From JBGPYM01 sp041493205 (GTDB lineage: Bacteria > Bacteroidota > Ignavibacteria > UBA10030 > UBA6906), in contig JBGPYM010000143.1 of the NCBI GenBank assembly GCA_041493205.1, positions 1-7,924 on the forward strand: a stretch of 7,924 nt of DNA, read 5' to 3'. A program made the position numbers and the translations under genes. This document shows, one piece after another, positions 1 through 6,255 of the stretch (positions are counted from its first letter, which is position 1; every line of letters begins with the position of its first letter). Below the pieces are notes generated by a model. It was not told where the DNA came from and did not search any database. It worked only from the letters and a program-made list of their open reading frames with translations.

Positions 1-722
1 AACCCTTCCACGATACCGGCGCTCCATCCAAACCGCCCTGCGGCTAGACCGTTGAATTCTATCCCTTTCTGCGTCTCTTCGAGGGTCCAGCCCATGTCAC
101 CTTCTCCGGTGCTCAGGGGCCGGGTGGTCAGCCAGTACCCTTCGAGCCACGCACGATGCGTGGAAAACGAAAACAGGTTTGGCTCGAAAACGCCTACCCG
201 GACATTGAGCGCGTCGTTTTCGCCGACGAGATTGGAAAGCGTCAGGAAAATTCTGTTCAGCTCGAGTGTTCCGTCGGAGCCAAGCGCCAGCTGGCTCCAA
301 AAGGAGAGATCCTCACCCACGGTGCCCCCGGCAACCACCTCGACATCGCTCCCGAGCCCGCCGAACGTGAACCGCGGATCGGCCTTCGGATTGTAGTCCA
401 TCTCACCGTTCAGGAACAATGAAATCGGTGAACTCCCCGGAATGCTTCCCGGCCAGAGTGCATCCGGAAAAGCCTTCTTGTTTCCCTCGCTGCCGAGGCT
501 GACAGCTTCTTCTTTCACGGCCTCCGGGTCCGCGCCGGCAGGGAATTGATACCCGTTTCTCCGGAATGCTTCACCGAAAGCATTCAATTTCGGAAAGCCG
601 TTATGGCACGTCATGCAGCTTGTCTTGTACTTCCGGGCGAACGCAGGAATGCTGTATGACGTGTGCAGCCCGGACACGAGCAACACGACGACGAAAAGGA
701 CTTTGAAGGTGAGGTGTCTCAT
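1..722 (-). CDS. exported c-type haem protein, probable outer-membrane beta-barrel (C-terminus outside the window)
   Basis: The frame is open from an ATG at 722 to the window edge, giving 240 residues with no stop, so the protein is truncated at its C-terminus. Residues 1-29 form a signal peptide: a short basic start, a hydrophobic run VLFVVVLLVSG, and a likely cleavage after AFA at 27-29. A single haem c motif CMTCH is at 36-40, followed by FPKLNAFGEAFRRNGYQFP, a pattern I recognise from exported cytochrome-like proteins in environmental bacteria such as Geobacter-type organisms. After about residue 95 the sequence alternates polar and aromatic/hydrophobic residues (ISLFLNGEMDY, LSFWSQLALGS, LNVRVGVFEP), as in amphipathic beta-strands of an outer-membrane barrel. 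The start is supported by AAGGGAG six nt upstream. It lies 47 nt downstream of the lone receiver gene and is probably co-transcribed with it. I infer a role in electron transfer or haem-dependent sensing at the outer membrane; substrate unknown. Confidence 0.85.
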   Translation of the reverse strand, partial: MRHLTFKVLFVVVLLVSGLHTSYSIPAFARKYKTSCMTCHNGFPKLNAFGEAFRRNGYQFPAGADPEAVKEEAVSLGSEGNKKAFPDALWPGSIPGSSPISLFLNGEMDYNPKADPRFTFGGLGSDVEVVAGGTVGEDLSFWSQLALGSDGTLELNRIFLTLSNLVGENDALNVRVGVFEPNLFSFSTHRAWLEGYWLTTRPLSTGEGDMGWTLEETQKGIEFNGLAAGRFGWSAGIVEG

Positions 723-728
723 GACATA

Positions 729-735
729 CTCCCTT
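729..735 (-). promoter_or_regulatory. ribosome binding site of the haem protein gene
   Basis: On the minus strand this reads AAGGGAG, followed by six nt (TATGTC) and then the ATG at 722. It is the clearest Shine-Dalgarno sequence with normal spacing in the window, and it fixes the start of the haem protein upstream of its signal peptide. Confidence 0.7.
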
Positions 736-769
736 GCATTGTGAATGTGGCGCGTCATTGGACAATCTG

Positions 770-1165
770 TCACTGGTTTTTGTGTGGAGGGTCGGCGGTA
801 CGATGAAGGCAAGTGCGGACAGCCTCCCGCAGCTGATCAAGCTCGAGCGGCTTCACAAAAAGATACTCTGCCCCGTAATGCCTGATGTCGGCCTCCGGAA
901 TCAGGTTCGGATATCCCGTGATGATGATGACCGGCATGGCGGGGTACATCTGCTTGATTTTCATCAGCAAAGTGACGCCTGATTGCCACTTCATCCTGAT
1001 ATCGGTAATGACAAGATGGATCGTCTGATGGGAAATCACGGCGAGAGCGTCTTCCGCCCTGGAAGCTGACACCATCGTGCAGTGTTCTTTCCTGAGAAAA
1101 TCCTCGAAGGCGGAGACGATGTTCTCATCATCGTCGACGACCAGGACCCTTGGCTGATGCGACAT
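770..1165 (-). CDS. stand-alone response-regulator receiver protein, non-consensus
   Basis: A 131-residue protein made only of a CheY-like receiver domain (about residues 4-122), with no DNA-binding or enzymatic output. Seen in the sequence: acidic pocket D11-D13, phosphoacceptor D55 in VITDIRM, T83 in IIITGY, and K105-P106. These are the residues needed for phosphorylation, so it is probably a working receiver. Two positions are odd: the Pro that normally follows DxxM is Lys (TDIRMKW), and the aromatic switch residue three before the conserved Lys is Leu102, with Tyr at 101 instead. The start ATG is preceded only by a weak GAAAGG eight nt away. It lies downstream of the kinase/NtrC pair across a 205-nt gap and just upstream of the haem protein. 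It may serve as a phosphate sink, a phosphorelay intermediate, or a protein-interaction switch for the same kinase; which of these cannot be told from sequence. Confidence 0.92.
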   Translation of the reverse strand: MSHQPRVLVVDDDENIVSAFEDFLRKEHCTMVSASRAEDALAVISHQTIHLVITDIRMKWQSGVTLLMKIKQMYPAMPVIIITGYPNLIPEADIRHYGAEYLFVKPLELDQLREAVRTCLHRTADPPHKNQ

Positions 1166-1186
1166 TGGGCAGGCCTTTCATACACC

Positions 1187-1202
1187 TGCAAGGAAGTGTC
1201 AA
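1187..1202 (-). promoter_or_regulatory. candidate sigma54 (-24/-12) promoter for the lone receiver and haem protein
   Basis: On the minus strand this reads TTGACACTTCCTTGCA. The -12 half TTGCA matches the sigma54 consensus (TGGCACG, four nt, TTGCA) fully, and the spacing between the -24 G and the -12 GC is the required 10 nt. The -24 half is poor: TG replaces the near-invariant GG and the rest of TGGCACG is not kept. Transcription would start near 1176, leaving a leader of about 11 nt before the ATG at 1165, which is short. It lies in the gap directly downstream of a sigma54-activator gene, which raises its prior. The same bases contain a perfect TTGACA, but no acceptable -10 follows at 16-18 nt. 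A weak candidate. Confidence 0.28.
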
Positions 1203-1305
1203 GACCCATGCCAGCAGGCGGGAAAAGCCAAAACGGCGAGAAAGCGGCAGGAATCGCGAGAGGAGGGAGGAGAGGGTTCGAAGCGAGCACAAGAAGTGTA
1301 ACACG

Positions 1306-1328
1306 CCGCTTGGCGGGATGCCAAGCGG
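1306..1328 (-). repeat. perfect 9-bp inverted repeat: possible activator binding site or terminator
   Basis: The arms CCGCTTGGC and GCCAAGCGG pair perfectly around a five-nt centre (GGGAT on the plus strand). It starts 43 nt after the stop codon of the NtrC-type gene. As a terminator for that gene it has a strong GC stem, but on the minus strand it is followed by CGTGTTACACTTCTT rather than a clean T-run, so it would be a poor intrinsic terminator. As a binding site it fits a dimeric Fis-type HTH protein, and its centre is about 128 nt upstream of the -12 of the sigma54-like element at 1187-1202, a usual enhancer distance. A further TTGGC at 1332-1336 can pair with GCCAA at 1320-1324 as an alternative hairpin. 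Confidence 0.5.
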
Positions 1329-1370
1329 GCGTTGGCAGTGACCGGGCCCTTGTGTTCCGGCGGAGAATTG

Positions 1371-2777
1371 CTACGGTCTAAATGTCGATGACTCCAGTCC
1401 GTACTTTTTCAGGAGCCGCTGAAAATTCTGGCGGGTCATCTTCGAGGCTTTTGCAGCAGCAGTCACGTTTCCTTGAAAGGCGGACAACTGATGAGCAATG
1501 AACTCCTTTTCGAACAAACCGATCACATGGGCGCGCGATTTGCTGAACACCTGGCTCACAATCGGGAGCGCTGCCTGGTGAGGAATAGGTTGGGCACGAA
1601 GTTCTCCAATGTCATGGGGAAGCATCACATCGCCCTTCGTCAGCATGACCGCCCGCTCGATGATGTTCTCCAGCTCCCGTACATTCCCCGGGTAGGAATA
1701 ATCCCGGAGCAGCAGCATCGCTTCGGTCGAAAACCCCTGGATGTTCTTTTTCAGCTGATCATTGTATTTCGTCAGGAAATAGCCGGCCAGGAGCAAAATA
1801 TCGTCGCCCCGTTCTCTGAGGAGGCGAAGGTGGATTGTCGCCACGTTCAAACGGAAGTACAGGTCCTCCCTGAAGGTCTTTCGTTTGACGCCCGCCGCTA
1901 GGTCCTGATTTGTCGCCGCGATGAACCGCGCCGTAATGGAGCGGGTTTCATTGCTGCCAAGGCGCTCGAACTCCCGCTCCTGCAGTACGCGCAGCAATTT
2001 CTGCTGGAGTTGCGGGGGGAGGTTTCCTATCTCATCGAGGAAGATCGTTCCGCGTCCGGCCGCCTCGAACTTTCCCAGTTTGCGTTCGTCCGCACCGGTG
2101 AATGCTCCTTTTTCATATCCGAACAGCTCCGACTCCAGAAGGGTTTCCGGAAGAGCGGTGCAGTTGATGGCGATGAACGGTTCCCCTGCGCACGGACTGT
2201 TCGCATGTATGGCACGCGCCACAAGTTCCTTCCCGGTGCCGCTTTCCCCGTAAATCAGTACCGACGTGTGGTTCGGCGTGGTGGAAATCGAGCCGATGAG
2301 TTTATAGACGGCCTGCATCTGCTCTGATCGTCCGACAATTTCATACCGGCTGACGATCTGAGCGTTGAAACTCACTTCCCGGGGCGCCATCGTTACATGA
2401 AGCCCGGTGCTCGTCAGCGCGCGCCGGACGACGTCACGCACCGTTGCGACATCCAGCGGCTTCGTAAGATATTCGAACGCACCGAACTGCATCGCCTTGA
2501 TCGCAGTCTGCATCGTCCCGAAGCCCGTAATGAGGATCACCGGAATCGAGGAGTTGCGTTGCCTGAGTGCGCGCAGAGTCTCCAGCCCGTCCAGTTGCGG
2601 CATGGTGATATCCATGATGACGGCGCTCGGCGCCGACGCCGTGACCTTGCGCAACGCCTCCTTTCCGTCACGCGCCACGACCGTGTTATACCCCTCCTTC
2701 TTGAACACCTCCTGGAAGGCAAAGAGGATTTTCTCGTCATCATCGACGATCAGCAGCGTGCTTCGTTCTGTTTTCAT
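1371..2777 (-). CDS. NtrC-family sigma54-dependent response regulator
   Basis: A 468-residue transcriptional activator with the full three-domain plan. Receiver, residues 5-122: acidic pocket D12-D14, phosphoacceptor D56 (VIMDITMP), T84, Y103 and K106. AAA+ ATPase, about 146-385: Walker A GESGTGKE at 177-184, the sigma54-contact loop GAFTGA intact at 224-229, and Walker B GTIFLDE around 243-249. Fis-type helix-turn-helix, about 436-462 (GNVTAAAKASKMTRQNFQRLLKKYGL region). Length and motifs are standard, so it should open sigma54 promoters after phosphorylation. It begins 4 nt after the stop of the histidine kinase. I see no Shine-Dalgarno in front of its ATG (the upstream bases are CATTGACACC), so translation probably depends on ribosomes finishing the kinase gene. 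The exact subfamily and target genes are not evident; the downstream receiver and haem protein are the best local candidates. Confidence 0.96.
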   Translation of the reverse strand: MKTERSTLLIVDDDEKILFAFQEVFKKEGYNTVVARDGKEALRKVTASAPSAVIMDITMPQLDGLETLRALRQRNSSIPVILITGFGTMQTAIKAMQFGAFEYLTKPLDVATVRDVVRRALTSTGLHVTMAPREVSFNAQIVSRYEIVGRSEQMQAVYKLIGSISTTPNHTSVLIYGESGTGKELVARAIHANSPCAGEPFIAINCTALPETLLESELFGYEKGAFTGADERKLGKFEAAGRGTIFLDEIGNLPPQLQQKLLRVLQEREFERLGSNETRSITARFIAATNQDLAAGVKRKTFREDLYFRLNVATIHLRLLRERGDDILLLAGYFLTKYNDQLKKNIQGFSTEAMLLLRDYSYPGNVRELENIIERAVMLTKGDVMLPHDIGELRAQPIPHQAALPIVSQVFSKSRAHVIGLFEKEFIAHQLSAFQGNVTAAAKASKMTRQNFQRLLKKYGLESSTFRP

Positions 2778-2781
2778 GGTG

Positions 2782-5292
2782 TCAATGGAGGAATGATGGG
2801 CCCGCGGCGGCCGGGACTTTCACATCGAAGTGAAGCGGCAGGTAGATCTCGAAGGTGGTGCCCTTGTTTTTTGCGCTATTGATCGCCAGGACGCCCCCGT
2901 GAGCGTTCACCGCCCGTTTCACCATCGGGAGTCCGAGCCCTGTGCCGTTTGGCTTCGTCGTGAAGAAGGGATCAAAGATCCTGAGGATCGCCCCGCGGTC
3001 GATCCCGGGTCCGTTGTCGGTAATGGTGATCCTCACGCACGCCATCCCTTTGCGCAGAACAATTTCGCGGCCGTTGCCTTCGTGTTCCCCCGTTCGCTGC
3101 CCCGTCATATCCGGAGGCTGGTAGTCACGCAGGGTTTTCTGCAGGACAACGCGCTTTGTGGCAATGGTGATTTTTCCCCTCCCTGGCTTCGCGGGATGGA
3201 TTTCGATGGCCTGGTAGGCGTTCAGGAGGAGGTTGACGATCGATTCCCGCACCTGTGCGGCGTCCAGCGTCATGGGAGGGAGGCGCTGGTCGAGACTCTT
3301 CCGGGCCCTCACGCCATGTTCTTTCAGGCGCGGGTCGAGCAACACCAGGGCCTGGTCGATGAGTGTGTTCAGATCTGCTGTTGCGAACACCATCGGCGAT
3401 GGGCGGGCGAAATTGAGAAGTTCCTGGACGACAGTTTCCATCCGTGAGATGGAGTCGAGCGCAACCCGGAGTGACCGTTTGCCGCCGCGTCCGAGTTGCT
3501 TCGATTCCTGCTGGAGCTGGAGGATCATCTTGATGGAGGTTAATGAATTCCGAAACCCGTGGGCGATGATTGCCGCCATTTCACCGGTCGCCATAAGTTT
3601 TTCGGAATGGATCAAATGCTCTTCGAGACGCTTGCGCTGTGTGATGTTGGTAATGATCTGGAGAATGGCGGTCGTCTGCCCGTCCTCCATGATGGGAATC
3701 GTCATGTGCTCGATGAACTGTTCCGCCCCGCTCTCATCCACGTTCCGGGCAATGTGGCTCTCGATGGTGCCCTTCGGGGTCCCCCACCCCTCCATCTGGC
3801 AGAAACCCCTGGTGCGGAATACATCATAACCGTCCATGCCCTGTACATCGTCCAGGCGGAGGCCTGTGATCGATGTGAACGCCGCGCTGGCCGTCTGGAT
3901 GCGTCCGTTGCCGTCAAGCATCACAAACGCACTTGGTACGTTGTCCAGGACCGCCTGCAATTGTCCCTTCTGCTCAACCAGCTCCCGGGTGCGATGGTCC
4001 ACCATCTCCTCGAGATGGCTCCGGTGCTCCAGGATCTCACGTTCGTGCGTCTCGAGGGAGGCCGCCATCAGATTGAACTGGTGCGCCAGCACCTCGATCT
4101 CGTCACCCGTGTCGACGTCGAGGCGGTGCCGGTAATTTCCCCGGGAGATGACGTCGGCGCCACGTCGCAGCTCCGAGATCGGGCGCGTGAACTGACGTGT
4201 TGCGAGCAGCCCGAGCCCGAGGGCGCCGGCGAAAAAGACGATGAGGAATCCGACAAACGTCGTTGCGGACGCGCGCGCTTCGCGCGTGATGGTTGCCCGC
4301 GGGACGCTTTCAAATATGTAGAGCGAAGCCGTAAAGCCGGGACGGTGCTCACCCGTTCCGATCGATCGCCTGAGCGGCAGGAGTGGGGCATAGGCGATGA
4401 TCTTCTCGTTCTCTCCCGTGATAATCCCTTCGTTTCCCGAGATGATCATGCGGGCAATGGAGGGTGAATAATCCTTCTGGAGATTGTCCTCCTGGCGTGT
4501 TGCAATGAGCCTGTTCCAATCACCGCGCTCGCCGGAGTTGTAGAGGTAGTGCCCGTCGCTGCTGACGAGAACGACGGTTTCGTCCATCCCGGGGTTCTGC
4601 TGGGCCTCCAGCTCCTTGAAGAGATTCCCCGCGAACACATCGGCGATCAGCAGTCCGACTTGTCGTGTGGGACCGAACAGGGGGGTTGCGAAACTGAGAA
4701 CAGGAAGTCGCTGACCACCCCGGTACGTGAGCTCGGCGGGCGAGAACACTATCTCACCCTGCCGGAGGTTTTCCGTCAGGAGGAAGTAGTACGTCTGACC
4801 GGTGGGGCGCAACGCTGCAAGGGGAGCAATGGAAAAATGGGGGAGCGAGTCGAGGATGTCATTCGATTCAATCCGAAGCGCTTCCTCCCGGTCGCCGTTG
4901 ATGATGCGAATCCGGTAGTAGATTCCCTTCGTCTGTGCGAATGCCAGGAGCTCAGCAGCGATCTGACGGAGGCGGGCGTTGCGGACCGGCACCTCGCCTC
5001 GTTCGGCCGCGCGGGCGTACCCCTCGATGCCCGCGGCATTCAGCAGGAGCCGTATGTCCCCCTCCACGTTGGTGAGAAAGTTCGATGCCCGCCCCCGGGT
5101 GGTGGTGACGTCATGTGACAGATTCTCGAGGGCAATATTCTCTGTCGTCCTGACGTTGACGTAAATGCCGTACAGGCTCACACAGAGAACAGGAAGGACG
5201 GAAAGCCCCACGAACGCAGTCAGAAGCTTTGCGCGGATCGTCAGGCGGGGGAATATGGTGCCGGGGTTACGCAGGAACCGGAATCCCTCCAC
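2782..5292 (-). CDS. membrane sensor histidine kinase (periplasmic sensor, HAMP, PAS, HisKA, HATPase)
   Basis: An 836-residue kinase, the partner of the NtrC-type regulator 4 nt downstream. Order of domains: short cytoplasmic tail; TM1 about 23-45; a large periplasmic sensor of about 290 residues, by size and position probably Cache-like; TM2 about 344-363; HAMP about 364-417 (PISELRRGADVISRGNY); coiled coil to about 445; PAS about 442-555; HisKA with the phospho-accepting H578 in AHGFRNSLTSI; HATPase with N691 (NLLLNAYQAI), DNGPGID at 759-765, FDPFFTTKP, and GTGLGL at 783-788. The residue after the catalytic His is Gly, where most HisKA kinases have Glu or Asp. There is an extra loop of roughly 25-30 residues between the N box and DNGPGID. 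The start is a GTG: an in-frame TGA lies four codons upstream and there is no ATG before TM1, so this is the earliest possible start, but no properly spaced ribosome binding site precedes it. The ligand is unknown. Confidence 0.95.
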   Translation of the reverse strand: MEGFRFLRNPGTIFPRLTIRAKLLTAFVGLSVLPVLCVSLYGIYVNVRTTENIALENLSHDVTTTRGRASNFLTNVEGDIRLLLNAAGIEGYARAAERGEVPVRNARLRQIAAELLAFAQTKGIYYRIRIINGDREEALRIESNDILDSLPHFSIAPLAALRPTGQTYYFLLTENLRQGEIVFSPAELTYRGGQRLPVLSFATPLFGPTRQVGLLIADVFAGNLFKELEAQQNPGMDETVVLVSSDGHYLYNSGERGDWNRLIATRQEDNLQKDYSPSIARMIISGNEGIITGENEKIIAYAPLLPLRRSIGTGEHRPGFTASLYIFESVPRATITREARASATTFVGFLIVFFAGALGLGLLATRQFTRPISELRRGADVISRGNYRHRLDVDTGDEIEVLAHQFNLMAASLETHEREILEHRSHLEEMVDHRTRELVEQKGQLQAVLDNVPSAFVMLDGNGRIQTASAAFTSITGLRLDDVQGMDGYDVFRTRGFCQMEGWGTPKGTIESHIARNVDESGAEQFIEHMTIPIMEDGQTTAILQIITNITQRKRLEEHLIHSEKLMATGEMAAIIAHGFRNSLTSIKMILQLQQESKQLGRGGKRSLRVALDSISRMETVVQELLNFARPSPMVFATADLNTLIDQALVLLDPRLKEHGVRARKSLDQRLPPMTLDAAQVRESIVNLLLNAYQAIEIHPAKPGRGKITIATKRVVLQKTLRDYQPPDMTGQRTGEHEGNGREIVLRKGMACVRITITDNGPGIDRGAILRIFDPFFTTKPNGTGLGLPMVKRAVNAHGGVLAINSAKNKGTTFEIYLPLHFDVKVPAAAGPSFLH

Positions 5293-5298
5293 GGAGGG
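5285..5298 (-). promoter_or_regulatory. hairpin with the kinase GTG start codon in its loop
   Basis: On the minus strand CCCTC and GAGGG can pair around the tetraloop CGTG, which contains the GTG start of the histidine kinase. It could limit initiation, or it could be chance in GC-rich sequence: the stem is only 5 bp. Confidence 0.25.
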
Positions 5299-5325
5299 GA
5301 CTCAGCACGCTACTCGTGACAGCAC

Positions 5326-5331
5326 CCTCCT
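5326..5331 (-). promoter_or_regulatory. consensus Shine-Dalgarno-like AGGAGG, too far from the kinase start
   Basis: The minus strand reads AGGAGG here, the strongest Shine-Dalgarno match in the window, but 33 nt separate it from the GTG at 5292. The only start-like codon beside it is a GTG touching it directly, which opens a seven-codon frame (VLSRVAC) ending at the TGA four codons before the kinase. It may serve a leader peptide or act after leader folding; function unproven. Confidence 0.3.
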
Positions 5332-5363
5332 GGGAGATTGGTGCGGAACAAAGGGGACAGGAC

Positions 5364-5392
5364 AAGATACAAGACTGCAGTGTCTAGAGCAA
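5364..5392 (-). promoter_or_regulatory. candidate sigma70-type promoter for the kinase/NtrC operon
   Basis: On the minus strand TTGCTC (5387-5392) and TATCTT (5364-5369) are separated by exactly 17 nt. Each hexamer matches the housekeeping consensus at about four of six positions. Transcription would start near 5357, giving a leader of about 65 nt before the GTG at 5292. It lies just after the lipoprotein stop, where a separate promoter for the regulatory operon would be expected. If the organism is a true Bacteroidota with a TAnnTTTG-type -7 element, this call would be wrong. Confidence 0.3.
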
Positions 5393-5399
5393 CAGCATG

Positions 5400-6236
5400 T
5401 TACGGCAGCACGATGATCTTTGAATCCACGGAGAATGCCGCGAAGTATCCCAGCCCCCCGTTGGTCAGGTTGGTGTTGGGATTGGCAGGGGCGAGCGATG
5501 TGGGACTCCGGTCGGAGGTCAGGATGTTGTTCAGCGTATTGAAATAGTCGTACGACGCCTTGTCAATCGAAAGAAGGTCGACCCACACCGAGTCACCGAG
5601 CTGAAAATGGTTCCTCATCCGTATCCTGACCGCGGCCTCGTTGCCGTTCGTCAGCTTGTCGGTGTAGAGGTGGTACCTCCTCCCATCAATGGAGTCGGGG
5701 GATATCGGGACATTGACACGGAGGTTCATGCGATAGTAATTTCCCGGCGCCGGAGGATCTTTGAAGATGACATAGAGATTATAGACCTGGTCGCCGTCGG
5801 ACTCGCGCGTATGAAGCGCAACCAGCGTGTCGATGTTCACCCGCGGGGGCATCGTGGAGAGGGCGTCGTATTCCTTCCCCTCCGCAATGACGCGGAGGTA
5901 ATATGTCCTCCCCGGACCGCCGTGCAGGAACGATGTACGATAGACACCCCCGGCAGTTTCGCGTAACGTATCGATGAGACCGAGATCGTCCCCGATCGTC
6001 ACGAATGCATGCGTGACGGGCGGAAAATAGAGCGAGGGGGTGAAATAGTCCCCCGATTTGGTCAATGTGACCGTATAGGGTCCCGGCTGATCCGTGACAA
6101 TCGCCTCTGTCACCATCTGAGGATTGGCATCATTGAGATCGACCGAGATGACCTTCTGACAGGAGGGAAACAGTGCCGTCAGCACTGCGGCCGTACACCC
6201 TGCTCTGCGCGCCCAGTGGGAGAATTTGCTGCTCAT
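5400..6236 (-). CDS. DUF4249-like outer-membrane lipoprotein partner of the TonB receptor
   Basis: A 278-residue predicted lipoprotein. The N-terminus has basic residues (K4, R10, R11), a hydrophobic stretch AAVLTALF, and a lipobox-like FPSC with the lipidated Cys at 26. The mature part starts QKVISVDLNDANPQMVTEAIVTD and continues with PGPYTVTLTKSGDYF, HAFVTIGDD, GGVYRT and GRTYYLRVIAEGKEYDA. This order is what I recognise from DUF4249 proteins, which in Bacteroidota and relatives are encoded next to TonB-dependent receptors. The family fold appears to be beta-sandwich-like; its biochemical role is not established, but a ligand-capturing or lid role for the adjacent receptor is a reasonable inference. 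Its ATG lies 19 nt after the receptor stop, with only a weak G-rich sequence (GCGGGG) as ribosome binding site, so the two are probably one transcript. There is no clear intrinsic terminator after its TAA. Confidence 0.82.
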   Translation of the reverse strand: MSSKFSHWARRAGCTAAVLTALFPSCQKVISVDLNDANPQMVTEAIVTDQPGPYTVTLTKSGDYFTPSLYFPPVTHAFVTIGDDLGLIDTLRETAGGVYRTSFLHGGPGRTYYLRVIAEGKEYDALSTMPPRVNIDTLVALHTRESDGDQVYNLYVIFKDPPAPGNYYRMNLRVNVPISPDSIDGRRYHLYTDKLTNGNEAAVRIRMRNHFQLGDSVWVDLLSIDKASYDYFNTLNNILTSDRSPTSLAPANPNTNLTNGGLGYFAAFSVDSKIIVLP

Positions 6237-6255
6237 GGTGCCGCCCCGCTCTGTG

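Noticed and set aside
757..766. ATTG-GA-CAAT dyad between the receiver and the haem protein
   Set aside because: Only four-bp arms with no extension; too short to call an operator.
1197..1202. Perfect TTGACA as a sigma70 -35 element for the lone receiver
   Set aside because: No acceptable -10 hexamer at 16-18 nt (the bases there read GAAAGG); the nearest TATGAA gives only a 14-nt spacer.
1246..1280. Purine-rich tract on the plus strand (GAGGAGGGAGGAGAGGG-like)
   Set aside because: Could suggest strong ribosome binding sites on the plus strand, but no plus-strand gene follows; it is probably ordinary biased intergenic sequence.
3559..4467. Plus-strand open frame of 302 residues
   Set aside because: It lies wholly antisense to the histidine kinase, whose domains are unmistakable; the translated sequence shows no recognisable motif and is explained by the GC-rich codons of the opposite strand.
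5371..5384. AGAC...GTCT inverted repeat after the lipoprotein gene as a terminator
   Set aside because: Only a four-bp stem on the lipoprotein strand, without a T-run; not credible as an intrinsic terminator.
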